A DNA stretch of 64,000 nucleotides from Batkoa obscura (Eukaryota; Entomophthoromycota; Entomophthoromycetes; Entomophthorales; Batkoaceae): assembly GCA_030770535.1 (NCBI GenBank), contig JASVEC010000026.1, positions 186,001 through 250,000 of the forward strand, written 5' to 3'. Position 1 is the first letter of the stretch. The number at the start of each line of letters is the position of its first letter. Positions 1 through 12,980 of the stretch are shown one piece after another. Below the pieces are notes generated by a model. That model made no database searches, was not told the DNA's origin, and saw nothing but the letters and a program-made list of their open reading frames with translations. A program made the position numbers and the translations under genes.

Positions 1-990
1 ATCAGGGCTGTAATCATACAAATATTTAACGTATTCATGTAAAAGTTACAACTAGATGACTCTAGTATTATAATGTTTGCTAAATAATGAAATCTAAAAC
101 AATGGTATTTCTTATTTGAGAAAATCGATCAGTTAGTAAAACTAGTTTATCATATTTGATATTCTTTGTTGTTAACTAGCTAATACTATAGTTTTATCTG
201 ATATAAAATATCAAAATATACTAGTTAAACCGAAAATGTACGGAACTCTTGGAATAACCTTAAAAGCAAACCAATAACTTAACACAAAGGCTGATTTATA
301 ATATTAGTAAGGGCCATAAAGCTATACAATAGTCACAACATAGCTGGTTAGGAGTTAGTTAGACACATTTTAAAGGACTGTTTAAGACCGATTTATTAGA
401 AAATATGTTGAATTTATATACCAAAAGGTCAACTTAATATTTTGAAGCATATTTACTACTGAAAATTGGACTATAGAATCGATTTCTTTGTAAAAGTCCC
501 AGGTTTAAAAGCAAATCCATCAGGCATCTTTAAAGTTGATCCAAGTTCTCATAGCTCACAACAATACAATTTCCTTTCTAAATAAATGGTATTGTTATCA
601 AAATAAAGCTCTTCCGCTTAGGGCAAGTAAGGAAAGTATAGTATGAACCAGGTTTATTTTGGATGCAAAACTTTTACAACAAAGTTATTTTTTTCTATAA
701 TTTGATAATTGTAGTCGAAAGCTAGATCTAAAATGCTATTTTTGACTGATTTCAAGTAGTAGCAGTAATAAAGATTAATAACTAAATTTAATATTTTAAA
801 TTTCTTCATTATTACATAAAGCCCTAGTATTTTACATTACACTTTCAACGTAAAATTCAGTATTTTACTAACTGTATTATCACACCTTAGTTCAGACATT
901 CTGTATTTATTTATTACCAATTCATATTAGAAAAAAATGTGTGTCATTATCACAAAATGTTTTATTAATTAAAAGAAACTGCATATAAAT
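1..990. other. Intergenic, nothing recognised
   Basis: AT-rich sequence downstream of the kelch gene, with stops in all frames. An imperfect inverted motif around 140-230 (ACTAGT..GATATT against AATATC..ACTAGT) is the only visible structure. Confidence 0.5.
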
Positions 991-2385
991 TCAATAACTC
1001 CTTTTCAAAAATGAGTTACTGCTTGTTAAAAATAGAGATACGTTTTCTGGATCCGTAACGTCATCGTCAATATAAGTCAACTGCGTTCCAAATGAATCGA
1101 TGAAGCTTGTTTCCAGCATGGTACTTTTTTTTCCTGCCCATACTACTTGTTTGATATATTTAGGTGGCCTTAACTGTTTTTTCCTCCTGCTTTTTTTCCT
1201 TAGATAATAAAAATATAATAATCCACTAACTATACCTATCAACCCTATAAAACCACCGACTGATCCTCCAATGATAACTCCAATGTTTGTCTTTGTGTCT
1301 TTGTCTGGAGCATCTTTTATATACTTTTCTGTCAACTCTTTATTGCTTAACCGAATCAATTGTGTTTTATTAGAATAGTTGTCTTTTTTATTACCAAAAG
1401 AATAAATCAAATACTTTTTATAATAAACTAAACAGCCATTGTCGTAAGATTCCAATCCATCTATATTAAATTGATTGTCAATTCTTATAGTTAAAGTTGT
1501 CATATTATAAACAACATTTCCGTTCTTGCTATCAGTACCACCTAGTACGTATAACATTTCATTATTCTCTCCATAAACAGTTGAAAATTTAGACATAGCT
1601 GGAAAATTATTAGTTCCACTAAATGTATTTGGGCTACTACTTTTAGCGTCTATTGACCATGTGTTATAACTTTTTCCGTCTTGATATTTCCCCTTGCTTG
1701 TTGTACCGCCAAAGTTTTGAATAGATGACTTTAAACATACTGCTGCACCATCTACAGTAGCTGAATAAGATGTATCACTAGCTCTCCAAGCATCTTTTTC
1801 AATATTATAAATGTATATATTCTCGTTAAACTTCATAGTATTATCCTTTGATTTGTATTTACCGCTAAAATAATATAGTTCCTTTGTATTACCATTTTCA
1901 TTCGAAGTCGTAACATTAATCAAATAAGTGTTTGATAATGGCGCATTACTAACATTAATCTTGTTTTTAATTTGCTCTGAAAGTTCTTTTGATGCCTTTT
2001 TATTATTTCTCCATTTATTTGTCTTTACATTGTATATTTGAAACCCTGCTGAAACATCTGAGCTTTCACCTCCAATCATATAAATTTCATCTGAGTCTTT
2101 GTCAGGTTGTATTATACTACCATACATTGAAGGAGGTCCTTCGCTATTAACTTTGGTCCATTTTGCTTGATTCTTACCAATCATAAAATCTTCATCTGAT
2201 AAATCTAACACATATACGTCTTTACTCAATGATACTTTATTATCATTATCTTGTATCGAGCCACCTAAATAATAAACTTTATCCTTGACTAAGGCACAAT
2301 TTCCACCTGATATCCTTGGGGCATTTTGAGCTGTATAACTAGAACTATAAATAAATAAAGAGAAGAATATCAACCAAATTAGCAT
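991..2385 (-). CDS. Secreted/plasma-membrane kelch-repeat protein with one C-terminal membrane helix
   Basis: Single-exon gene of 464 codons starting at an ATG. Residues 1-19 form a hydrophobic signal peptide (MLIWLIFFSLFIYSSS). Six or so kelch-like blades follow, seen as repeated YYLGG, IYMIGG, LYYFSG, QNFGG, LYVLGG and YSFGN motifs over about residues 25-350, as in a galactose-oxidase/kelch beta-propeller. A Gly-rich single membrane helix lies at about 370-393 (GGSVGGFIGLIGIVSGLLYF), followed by a basic stop-transfer stretch (RKKSRRKK) and a ~65-residue cytoplasmic tail. This predicts an extracellular propeller anchored in the plasma membrane, perhaps a wall or surface binding protein; no catalytic residues of galactose oxidase are evident, so binding is more likely than oxidation. 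The specific function is unknown. Confidence 0.8.
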   Translation of the reverse strand: MLIWLIFFSLFIYSSSYTAQNAPRISGGNCALVKDKVYYLGGSIQDNDNKVSLSKDVYVLDLSDEDFMIGKNQAKWTKVNSEGPPSMYGSIIQPDKDSDEIYMIGGESSDVSAGFQIYNVKTNKWRNNKKASKELSEQIKNKINVSNAPLSNTYLINVTTSNENGNTKELYYFSGKYKSKDNTMKFNENIYIYNIEKDAWRASDTSYSATVDGAAVCLKSSIQNFGGTTSKGKYQDGKSYNTWSIDAKSSSPNTFSGTNNFPAMSKFSTVYGENNEMLYVLGGTDSKNGNVVYNMTTLTIRIDNQFNIDGLESYDNGCLVYYKKYLIYSFGNKKDNYSNKTQLIRLSNKELTEKYIKDAPDKDTKTNIGVIIGGSVGGFIGLIGIVSGLLYFYYLRKKSRRKKQLRPPKYIKQVVWAGKKSTMLETSFIDSFGTQLTYIDDDVTDPENVSLFLTSSNSFLKRSY

Positions 2386-4326
2386 AGTGAACTTGGTTAT
2401 TAAAAAGTTTAGTCAATTTCTGGAATCAGATCTATAAACAAAATTAATAAATGTTACACTAAGATACCTTGATCCTAAATTAACCTGGTTATCTTTAGAA
2501 TTCCAATTCCCATTTTGAAAGAATAATTCAATTAAAAGTTACTCTATTGGGTTTTCGAATTTTGAGATTTAGATTCTATAAACACGATTGGTTCTTATTG
2601 AAGTTTCGATATTTTTAGTGTTTTATTGTAATGTATAAACTTGATATATTTGATTATTTATAACAAAATAAATTTGAAATAAATTTGATACAACTCTTTA
2701 CATTTTCTATTACGCAATAATTTAAATTTCCTTAGTATATAATCATACTAAATATAAATGCTTAATAAACATGCTATTAATTTAATCCATATATCAAAAG
2801 TTCTAAACTACCATAATATTCCTCTTTTATTGAATATTTTGTCACATGAATTGTTTTTTTAAACACTTTGATTCAATATATGTGAGTGTTTTTTTGGTTT
2901 CATCACTTTTTCCATTTTTAAATACTATTTGAGTAAAAAATTGTTGGTAAAATTCTTAAACACAAAAATACGTTCTCATATACTATGATGGCATGAAACT
3001 ATTGATTACATTTATAAAAACTGTTATTAACTCTAGATTTTTTTGATTTGTTTAATAAAACTAGTCGATATTTATGATGATTTAAAATATATATTTAACA
3101 AAAAGCATAGGAATTAAGGGCTGCTGCTAGATTTGAGATTAAACTTACAACAATGATTGTTCCTTAGTAATTTAATTTTATATTATTTATAGTATTGTAA
3201 TTGATATTTATAGCTAAAAACATAAAAATAAGCTTAAACGCCAAGATACTTTATTATTAGAAAGTAGTAATATATATAAATAATTGTAGCAGATGTAGAT
3301 TAATGATTGAAAAATAAACAATTTCAATATAGTAACAATTGAGTTTATTTATAATCAAACGATAATCTATTTAAAGTGCAAAATTTGAATATAAAATTTT
3401 AAACCTATTTTTAACTTCTAAGATTATTTAAAAATAGATTGATTATCGGAGAATTACTTTGTTCCAGAATCAATGTGGCCTTGGGCAAAATTTTTCGCTT
3501 TAAATAAAATTTTTGATAACTTCTGTGCCTTAATTCTAAATAATAGTTAAAAGAAAATTAACCCCGGTTTATTTAAATAATTTTAATTTTAATTCAACAG
3601 TGGCGGACTTCTTAAGAGCAAAAATGTTAAAATAGATTGTTTATATACTATTATAATCGAATTACCTGAGAATAACTTTAGTTATACATTTGTGAAATAA
3701 AAACAAAGTAATTAATTGGATTAAAGATGATTTAATCTATAAGCTTTGGATCAAGGAGACTGATATTAATATGTTAACCACTTTTGAAAATTTTATTTGA
3801 AAAATCATTTATTTTTAGAGGTTTTAATTACCATAAATTAGAAACTAATTGGCTACATTAATAAAGCAATGAATTGAGCCATTTAATTGGCTAGGCCTCG
3901 ATTAAGTTCTAATTCTTTAAGAAAGTCAGAAACCAAGAATCACTTGAATTTTATCTAAATTTAGGAATCCCTCTAAGTGGTGAATCTATTTTTACAACTA
4001 GGTAATCCCGTAGAAAATTTAATAAGGAGTAATTATTTAAATAAAAGTAAAAATAGTTTAATTAAGGCCTTAAGTTCTTTTTCTTGTAAATAACTTTAAA
4101 AAAGAGAGAAACTTTAGCATCTTTAATATATATTCCTTTTGCTAATTAATATAGATTCTCTTAGTTTTTAATATAGTATATTATAATTTAATTTTTTATC
4201 AACTATTTTAAATCTATTCTATTCGTTATTTGCTATAAGGTGATATTTAAATAGCTTAATTTAATAAATAGGAAGATTAACCTTTGCTATTCTTAGTTAA
4301 TTTAAATATTTCAACAATCTATTAAT
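2386..4326. other. Intergenic, upstream regions of divergent kelch and chitin synthase genes
   Basis: About 1.9 kb of AT-rich DNA between two divergently transcribed genes. It holds one short TIR element (2881-2980). No other gene is recognisable. Confidence 0.5.
2881..2980 (-). mobile_element. ~100-bp TIR element (MITE family 1), copy 1
   Basis: Matches the 13-copy family whose plus orientation reads GGGGATGTATTTTTTTG ... CCAAAAAAACACCCC, here reverse-oriented and diverged. It is flanked by TA on both sides. Confidence 0.75.
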
Positions 4327-7300
4327 ATGGGTGACTCGTATCCAGATCAAGGTGACTTACTTCACCTTTCAAGCGACGATAGTGGAAGTATTGCTAGTTA
4401 TCTCTTAAACCGTTTAGACCAGCAAGACACTCCTTATAGTTCCATTGGAAACTCTGTATTAATAAACTTAAACCCTGGAAAGGCACTGCAAATTTATAAT
4501 GACGATATCGCTGAATTGCACGCTGAACAAGGTTACAAAAATTTCGATGACTCTTTTGAGCCCCTACCACCACATATCTTTGGCTTAGCTACCAAAGCTT
4601 ACCTTCATCTCAGACGTCTCGGTGAAGATCAGAGTTTTGTATTTTGGTATTTAAATATTTATTATTATTGAAATAGGAACTAACTCCTTTTTAGTGGAGC
4701 AACCAACAGTGGAAAAAGTGAAAACTATAAGCTAGTGTTAAACCAATTATGCCGTTTAGCAGCCAACCCTAAAAAACCATCTAAAATCGATGAGCAATTA
4801 GCTAACCTTGGTACTGTGATGGAAGCTTTTGGAAACGCAGCTACTATTCACAACAAAAATTCAACCCGATTTGGTAAATTTCAAGAAATCCAATTTAATG
4901 CTCGTGGTCGTATCATCGGTATCAAAACTTTAACTTACTTCCTTGATAAATCAAGAGTAGTACAAACGCCAACTGGCGAAAGATCTTTCCATGTATTTTA
5001 TCAACTCCTTCATGGTGCTTCTGCTGAAGAAAGAGAAGCTTTATATTTGGGTCCACCTAGTACTCAAAACTTCAATTATCTCATAAACTCTGGAAATAAT
5101 TTAATTACTTCTCACGATGATAAGGCTAACTTTGGTTACTTGACGGAGTCAATGAAAGGCGTCGGATTAAAGAGTAAAGCTCGTGCTAAGATCTTCCAAA
5201 CAATAGCTTCCATCTTACATTTGGGTAACTTGAGCTTTGTTAAACATTCTGAAGGTGAGACATGTGCCGTTTCAAACGTAGATGTGCTTGATGTTGTATC
5301 TGACCTCCTTGGAGTTGAACCTCAAGATTTGGAAACTGCTTTGACTACTCGATCTCAAATGGTCGGTAAAGAGTTATGTACTGTTTTCTTAGATGTCGGT
5401 CAAGCTCAAGGTCTACGTGATCTTCTCTCAACCTTATTGTATTCCTTACTCTTTTCATGGATCATCGAAGCTGTCAATTCTCGTTTTTGTGAAGAGGAAC
5501 CAGCCAATTTCATTGCTCTGTTAGATCAATTTGGTTTCCAATCTTATCAAACTAATTTCTTTGAACAATTTTGTATCAATTTCTCCAATGAAAGAATCCA
5601 TCAATTTACCATTGAAAGACTAATTTCCCCACATCACGGATTTAAAATTGCTTTGATGCAAGATGGTATCCAACTTCCTGTAACCTCTGTTCCTAAATTT
5701 ATCTCAGCAGGTACTCTTTTAGCAGGTGAAGATGGTGAAGCCGGTTTAGTAAAAGCCATCAATCAGCATTCTGGAAAAACTGAAGCTCGTAGAACCGATG
5801 ACAAATTACTTTCCTCTCTTCGTCGTTCTTTTGGAGATTTCCCAGAATTCATTTCAGAGCCAAATAACACTTCGAGTTTCACAATTCGTCACTTTGCAGG
5901 TAGTGTAGATTACACATTAGACGATTTTGTTGAAGTTAATCTTGATGGAATTCCACCTGATTTTGTTACTTTATTCCGTAATCCAGATGGTACAAATGCT
6001 TCAGGAAATGGATTCATTGGCGAACTTTTTAGTTCTGAAGCAGTACAAACTCAAAGCCATCCTCAAAATCAACGTACCATTGTTTCTGCACAACAACCAA
6101 CTGCTCCAATGCGTCAACCATCAAGAAAACATAAAAAGAAGCTATCGGAGGGTAATACTGAAGAAGGTTCTTTTAAAGTTAATACTATCCTTAAACAGAT
6201 CAACTACACGCTTAATGATTTGTTTGCTACTCTTGATGATACTCGTATTTGGACAGTTATCAACATCGCTCCATTTGACAGTGAACCTGGCCATGTTATG
6301 CCAAGTTATAATCTTTCCAAAGTTGCTCACCAAGTTGAAAGTTTTTCATTACCATTATTAATGGATCATCTAGGACTTGATTTCGGTAATCATTTTACCT
6401 ATGAAGAGTTTATCGAAAGATATGAGTTGGTAGCACGCTCAATGAATTTAGATCCAAACCGCTCACCAAGGCAACAAGTGGAATCTTTTGCTACCATTTC
6501 AGGATGGGCTTCTGGAACTGAGTTTGTTTTAGGAAATAGCAAAATATTTATCAATGAATCAAAATGGAAAGATTTAGAAGACTCATTAAGAGTTTCTTTA
6601 CGTGATGTTAAATCCGGTGCTATTTCTACTCCAAAACCTGGATTCTTAGGAAATGACGATAACGATTCATTATATTCAGGATATGACGGTGGTAATGTTG
6701 GTAGATTAGGACACAACATTGAAAGTGTTTATGTTGATGATGTAAACAATAACGTTCATCGTGCTGTTGGTGAATCAATAAACCAAGGGTATGGTCACTA
6801 TGGTGAAAAAGAATTACCAATGTCAAAAGACATTTCTGATAGTATTAATGAAAAAGGACAAGGCCATGAACTTTCGAACTTAGGCGAAGTTAAAGCTAAG
6901 AAGCCAAAAAAAGTAGAAGAAATTAAACTCTCTCCTACTAGAAAACGTTGGGTAAAACTTACTTGGATGCTTACTTGGATGATCCCTACTTGCTGTATGA
7001 CAAGATGTGGTATCACTCGACCAGACGTACAAATGGCATGGAGAGAAAAGGTGGCCATCTGTATCCTTATTGTTTGGTTATGGATTGTTATTTTATTTGT
7101 TAATATTGGATTGGGTTTGATCTTATGTCCTCCAAACCCTGGTCATGAAGAAGTTGAACTTCAAAAAGCTGGCCCGGATAAGAAACATGTTATTATTTAT
7201 ATGTACGGAAAAGAATATGATGTTAAAGATTATTTCAATGGTATTCACGGAGCAAGTACTAATAGACCTCAAGGTTACAGCTATGGTGATCAAATTCAAC

Positions 7301-9780
7301 CTATGATTGAAAGGTTGAACCAAAATATGCTTGATCTTTTTCCTAAGGATGTTACACTGTATTGTAAAACTAACAGTGATAAAACCTTTTATTTCCCCCA
7401 TAATAAAACAGAAGATGGCTCCCGTTTTGAACCTCCTGAGCGACACCTGCTTAGTAGTTACGATGATATTAAAAGGGTTATGAATAGAATTAAACCGTTT
7501 ATACGTGGTTCAGTGTTCCATGACATGGAGCGTATTACTGGTGCTACAAAAAATGGAACTGGAAATTATGGGGTAATTAATGGAAAAGTGTATGAGCTTT
7601 CTCCATATTTTAGATACCTTGAAGATCCGTTTTCGGGACAAGGCCTTAAAGCAGAGGATAAACTATTCCTCCCAGTTGACCTTACTAACTATTTTAACGC
7701 TACAGAACCTATTCAAAAGGGTGGAACGGTTGACTTTACACAAGCATTTGACAAAATCGCTGGAACTAGTGGCAGCTATAGAGATCAATTATTACTTTGT
7801 TTAGATAATATATTTTATGTTGGTACAGTAGATATAAGGAAAGCCCCCCGTTGTCTAATCACAAATTATATTTTGATTGCTTCCAGTGGTATTGTAATTT
7901 TGGTTACGTTGATTAAATTCTTTGCAGCTTTACAATTTGGTGGTAAAAGAGTACCCATGGAATATGACAAATTTGTTATTATGCAAGTCCCATGTTATAC
8001 AGAAGGTGATGATTCTATTAAAAAGACATTAGAATCTTTAGCATTGACAGATTATGATGATAAGCATAAATTGCTATTTGTGATATCGGATGGTATGCTT
8101 ATAGGTAGTGGTAACGATAAGCCTACTCCACGTATTGTTTGTGATGTACTTGGTGTTGATCCAGAGCATGATCCAGAACCTTTTGCCTTCCAATCGGTAG
8201 CTGAAGGTTCCAAACAGCTGAATTATGGTAAGGTGTTTTCTGGCCTTTATGAATGTGAGGGTAGACAAGTACCTTACATTGTTGTTGCTAAAGTTGGTAG
8301 CCCATCTGAAAAATCGCGCCCTGGCAATCGTGGTAAACGTGATTCACAAATTGTATTGATGAATTTCTTAAATCGTGTTCACTTTGATTCACCAATGGCC
8401 CCATTAGAATTAGAGATTTATCATCAAATGAAGAATGTGATTGGTGTCGACCCTAAACTTTATGAGTTTATTCTTATGGTGGATGCAGATACTGAGGTAA
8501 TGGAAGACTCAATGACCCGATTAATCTCAGTAATGATCAGAGACTCAGCTATTATGGGATTATGTGGTGAAACTAAATTATCTAATGAAAATGACAGTAT
8601 GACAACTATGATTCAAGTTTACGAATATTATATTTCCCATCATCTTGCTAAAGCTTTTGAGTCTTTGTTCGGCTCAGTAACTTGTTTACCAGGTTGTTTT
8701 TCAATGTATCGTATCCGTACTGTAAGTGGCAAACCACTTATTATCAATAATGGTATTATCAGTGATTATTCTGTAAATCGAGTTGATACCTTACATACCA
8801 AGAATCTGTTACATTTAGGTGAAGATCGTTATTTGACTACTCTAATGTTAAAGCATTTCCCTCAATATAAGCTTAAGTTTACTCCTGATGCTCAATGTAA
8901 AACTGTAGCACCTGATCAATTCGAAGTTTTAATGTCTCAACGTCGTAGATGGATTAATTCAACAATTCATAATTTATTTGAGTTGATATTTTTGGAGCAA
9001 ATGTGTGGGTTCTGTTGTTTCTCAATGAGATTTGTTGTATTTTTAGATTTAGTTGGTACCATTATCTTACCATCAACTGTCATATATTTAGTTTACATTA
9101 TTATCGCTGCTTCAGTTAAATTCCAAACCTTTGATGACTATGCAATTGTTATGATGGTGGCCTCTTATGTACTTCAAGCGCTTATCTTCTTACTTAAACT
9201 CCAATGGCAACACATTGGTTGGATGATCTTCTATATCGTTGGTATTCCTTTCTTTTCATTTTACTTACCAATCTACTCTTATTGGCACTTTGATGATTTC
9301 TCATGGGGTAACACTCGTGTTGTCGTTGGCGATGGTGTCCAAAAAGTGATAACTGAAGATGAAGAAGAGTTTGATCCAGATTCCATTCCAATGATGAAGT
9401 GGTCTGATTATGAGCAAAAGCTTTGGGAAACCGGTTCCCAAGGTTCAGGTTCCTCGAATCAGCCTTTAGCTATGGCCCCTCAAGTAGGTTATGGTCATAG
9501 TAATGGAGAATTTATAGGTGGCTTAAATCCTAATTTGTATGGACGCGCTTCTCCTACGCCTTCCCAAGGCCTTTTATCTAGAGTCGCTTCCCCTTCCCCT
9601 TATCAAAATCAACAACCTGGATCAAACAATTCATTAAATAGAATGACACAAATGTCTTATCAAGTACCTCCTAATCAACAGTATGGTGGCGGGGGCTACC
9701 TTCATCCAATGAGTCAAGATCCAAGAGCGTCTCAATTTAATAACGCTTATTCAACTCAAGGTTATAACCAAAAACAGTAA
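4327..9780 (+). CDS. Chitin synthase with N-terminal myosin motor-like domain (class V/VII type)
   Basis: Two exons, 4327-4646 and 4695-9780, with a 48-nt intron containing CTAAC; 1801 residues predicted. Transfers GlcNAc from UDP-GlcNAc to growing chitin at the plasma membrane. The motor-like domain spans about 8-730: Walker A GATNSGKS (~108-115, interrupted by the intron), switch I NKNSTRFGK (~160) and a divergent switch II LLDQFGFQ instead of DIxGFE. Two membrane helices (~890-915, ~1160-1185) bracket a cytochrome-b5-like segment (GKEYDVKDYF, ~945). The GT2 catalytic part has the VDADTEV motif (~1370), EDRYL (~1483) and QRRRW (~1522), followed by three to four C-terminal membrane helices. 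The C-terminal DEK domain usual in this class is not seen; a Gln/Ser/Pro/Gly-rich tail ends the protein. Family assignment is certain; motor activity is uncertain because switch II is altered. Confidence 0.96.
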
Positions 9781-10488
9781 ATATGATTAGCCATATTAAC
9801 TGTTAATTGTTATAATTGAAACTGTTTGTAAAATCAACTATCTCTTATTATATTTTCATTCATTTGAATAAATTGTTTTAATATTAAATTAAGCATTATG
9901 CTATTTTCTGTAAAAAAAAATTTAATTCTTGAAAGAGTTAAAAGAACACTCAAGTAGTTTATTTATGAACAAAAAACTAAGAGAAAATAGTGTAAGTGTT
10001 AAAGGTGACAAGTAATCAAAAAATTACTATGTTAAAGGGAGCACTTCTAGCTCACAAACCCTCTATTTTAAACTGAGATAAGTTGTATTGAACTGGCTTT
10101 AGTTCAGTCATATTTAGGTTAAGTCAAACATGAAAAGTATCATATTTATGTCTATTGGGTTTGGTATTTTAAGACATTGTCTTTATAGCTTTATCGTAAA
10201 ACGATAAAAAAAATACTCATCATTTATTAGCACAAGATTCAATCAAATATTTCTTGCAATTATTTTAAAAAAAGTTCTTATAAGAACTTAAAGAAAAGTA
10301 TGGAAATTATAAACATTTTAAGAAGCCAAATTAGGGGATTAGATTATTTATTTTAATTTTTATAATAAATATTTTAATAATTTAATTAAAACTGATAGTT
10401 ACAAAACATTCAAAAAATTTCGATGCTGTTTAAAAGCTTACACTCAAGAAAACTCAATCCGTTATTTCTTTAACATATTAAAAAATCG
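9781..10488. other. Intergenic, chitin synthase 3' region and MRS2 promoter
   Basis: About 700 bp of AT-rich DNA; a GAATAAA-like polyadenylation candidate lies near 9866. Nothing else recognised. Confidence 0.4.
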
Positions 10489-11904
10489 ATGTTAAAATAT
10501 AAGTTTAATTTGATAGCAAACTCGATTAATAAAAAAAACGTATTGAATCTAAACATTAGATTTTTACATACTCCGTTATTAGAATACAAATTAAAGACGT
10601 CCCACCAATCCCAAGACTTAAAGCTGAGATGTAAAGATTTAAGTATGAGTTGAAGTGATTAACTCAAACTTCTATTTAGGTACTGAGTTCGACAGAAATG
10701 GAGGTGTAAAAGAGATTTCAAGAGAATTTTCGAAAGCGGAAATATGTAATAAGGTAAACTATTTAAAGTAAATTTTTAAAGACAAATTTATTAATTAAAT
10801 ATACAGCATAGTCTTCAGGTAAATTAGAATTCGAAATTTAAAATAAAGAGTGATTTAATTATTCATACAAAATTAATTAGCCAAGAGACTTAAGAAAGGT
10901 AATTGCTTTAAGAAACGATTTTAGTCATAGCTTATGGAATTAGATAGATTCCACGTATTTAAATCAAATGCCAGGGATATTGGTAAGAGAAAAGGCAATC
11001 TTAGTGAATATGTTACATATAAAAGCAATTGTCAAAGCAGACTCAGTGGTCGTATTTGATTCCTTCGGTTCTGTGAACTCTTTAAATCAATCCTTATTTA
11101 TTTATGACTTGCAAGAGAGATTGAGATCAAAATCAAGCTATTCCATGGCTACTCCTTTAGAATTTAGGTAAACCAAAAGGACACTTTTAGTCTTTAAAAT
11201 TAATTTTTTCACCAATTTCATCTAGAGCTTTGGAAGCCATCTTAGTAAGTGTAGCAAGTAGCTTAAACCAAGAGATGGAAACTACGGTTCAAACGGTTAC
11301 GTCATTGCTTATCCAATTGGAAGATGATATCAATCGTGAACTTTTGAAAAGGTTATTAGATGTTTCAAAGAAGTTGGCTCACTTTGACCAAAAAGTGTTA
11401 ACTATTCGAAGAGCTATTATTGAAGTATTAGATCAAGGTAAAAATATTGTTGTTTTATTGTAGTCAAGTATTAATTTTTTTATTTAAGATGAGGATTTAG
11501 CAGCGATGTATTTAACTTCTAAATTAAAAGGAGAACCTAGATCCATTCATCAACATGAAGAGATAGAAATGTTGTTAGAAACTTATTGCAAGCAGGTAGA
11601 AGAAATTGCAAATATAATATCACAGTTATCTAACAATGTAAAATCAACAGAAGATATTGTCAACATTATATTAGATAGTCAACGAAATTCTTTGTTGTTA
11701 TTAGAGTTAAGGGTAGCTATTTTAACTTTGGGGTTGACCTTTTCTTCCCTTATTGCTGCTCTATTCGGCATGAATTTAAAAAATTACTTTGAGTTAAACG
11801 ATTTCATGTTTTACATTGTTACCTTATCCGCATTCCTTACTTCAGCCATTATTACCAAAACTTTTTTGAGAAGAATGAATTTATTGTTAAAATTACACAA
11901 TTAA
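10489..11904 (+). CDS. MRS2: Mrs2/Lpe10-type mitochondrial Mg2+ channel
   Basis: Seven predicted exons: 10489-10630, 10680-10753, 10807-10818, 10881-10898, 10944-11167, 11226-11437 and 11489-11904, giving 365 residues with all phases closed. The start gives a Lys/Asn-rich presequence without acidic residues (MLKYKFNLIANSINKKNV), as expected for mitochondrial import. Family landmarks run in order: CTEFDRNGG, PRDLRKID, the P-x-ILVREKAILVN strand, VVVFDS, the long coiled helices (ALEAILVSVASSLNQEME), the DEDLAAMYLT motif, and FGMN at about residue 320 at the end of the first of two C-terminal membrane helices. GMN is the selectivity signature of CorA/Mrs2 channels of the inner membrane. The two micro-exons encode HSLQ and PRDLRK; skipping them would remove a conserved stretch. 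Exon joins are inferred from splice sites and family match. Confidence 0.93.
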
Positions 11905-11966
11905 ATGTTAGAGTACTAATAACTTAAATATAATGTTTTAATATGAACATTTTTTATTCTTACATT

Positions 11967-12980
11967 TTAGAATTTAATTAATCTTATTTTACTTGGATCT
12001 TGTGGATCAAATTGAATTAATTTACTACTATTTAATAATGTGATGAATGGCTCATACTCTTGTTTATATGTCTTAGTATGTAATGGTTCGGGGATTTGAT
12101 AATAAACATTTGGGTCATTAACTGCATTGTTCATCAATTCCTACTTATTAGTTACTATCATTAAACTATTTAGTTTGACTTACTTCTAATATTTTCTTCA
12201 ACGAGTTTGGAGGTACCTCTTTTTTATTTGAAGTAATAAGCTTATTCTAATAAAATAGAACTTAGCCAACTTTAAAAATGTTTTAATCATATAAACTTAC
12301 AATCTTGGGTTGCTTGGCTGGATAGTATTTATCTATAAACTTATTTAGACCTAAAAATAAATTATTTGCTTGAGCTTTTTTCTTATTCATTTCTTTTAAA
12401 TGCCCGCTACTCCCAGCCTCTTTACTTTCATTTTTTTTCTTTATGGCTTCTAAAACTTCTTTGATCTCTTGCAACCTAACTTCATTATGATTGATTTCCT
12501 CTTCGCCCTTTTTAATTTGATACTGAAGTTCCACAATAGCTTGTTTCTTCTGGGATATTTCGTTTTGAATATAATTCTGGGTGTAAATTTGATTTATTAT
12601 AGGATCTTTTTCAAATACGGTTTTGGGTAAATCTTCCTTTAGACTTTCTATTTCCTGTTTTAATAAGTCCCTTTCATAGATCATCATCTCTAGACTTGCT
12701 TCTTCCATGTTATCGTTATCTATTTTTTCTCTTTTACTTGTTGTTTCTTGACTTTCTTGTGTCTCTTTCTTCTCGAACTCTTCATATTCCTTGATTAATT
12801 CATGTAGCTAAAAAATGAGTTTTAAATTTTATACCGGTTTATAAAAGCTACCTTATATAACTCTTTCCACTTGGTTTCACATCGTTGATTTAATAATTTA
12901 ATACTTTTTTCATATTCTTCTTCAGTTACCGGCTCTTTTTCTTCATAACCTCTTTCCTCCTTATTATATTTCAAATCCAT
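11967..12980 (-). CDS. CENP-K/Sim4-like kinetochore coiled-coil protein
   Basis: Four predicted exons on the minus strand: 12980-12852, 12807-12301, 12246-12184 and 12140-11967; 290 residues, all junctions phase 0. Most of the protein is charged heptad-rich coiled coil (about 55-210). The C-terminus (PFITLLNSSKLIQFDPQDPS followed by KIRLIKF) resembles the conserved end of CENP-K, where a PF/Y-V-E-LLL stretch is followed by a DP-x-RIRL-x-F tail, and the length is close to CENP-K/Sim4 (about 270-280 residues). By family, the product would belong to the inner-kinetochore CCAN complex. The assignment rests on the C-terminal motif and architecture only; another coiled-coil protein is possible. It is divergent from PCC1, with 102 bp between the start codons. 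Confidence 0.6.

Noticed and set aside
5927-7804. Several open frames of 60-144 codons on both strands within the chitin synthase gene
   Set aside because: They overlap a conserved 1.8-kb-residue enzyme in other frames and show no family features.
10899-10931. Nearer acceptor TTTTAG in the MRS2 intron before IDSTYL
   Set aside because: Using it places a TAG stop in frame; the later AATTAG restores the conserved DLRKID.
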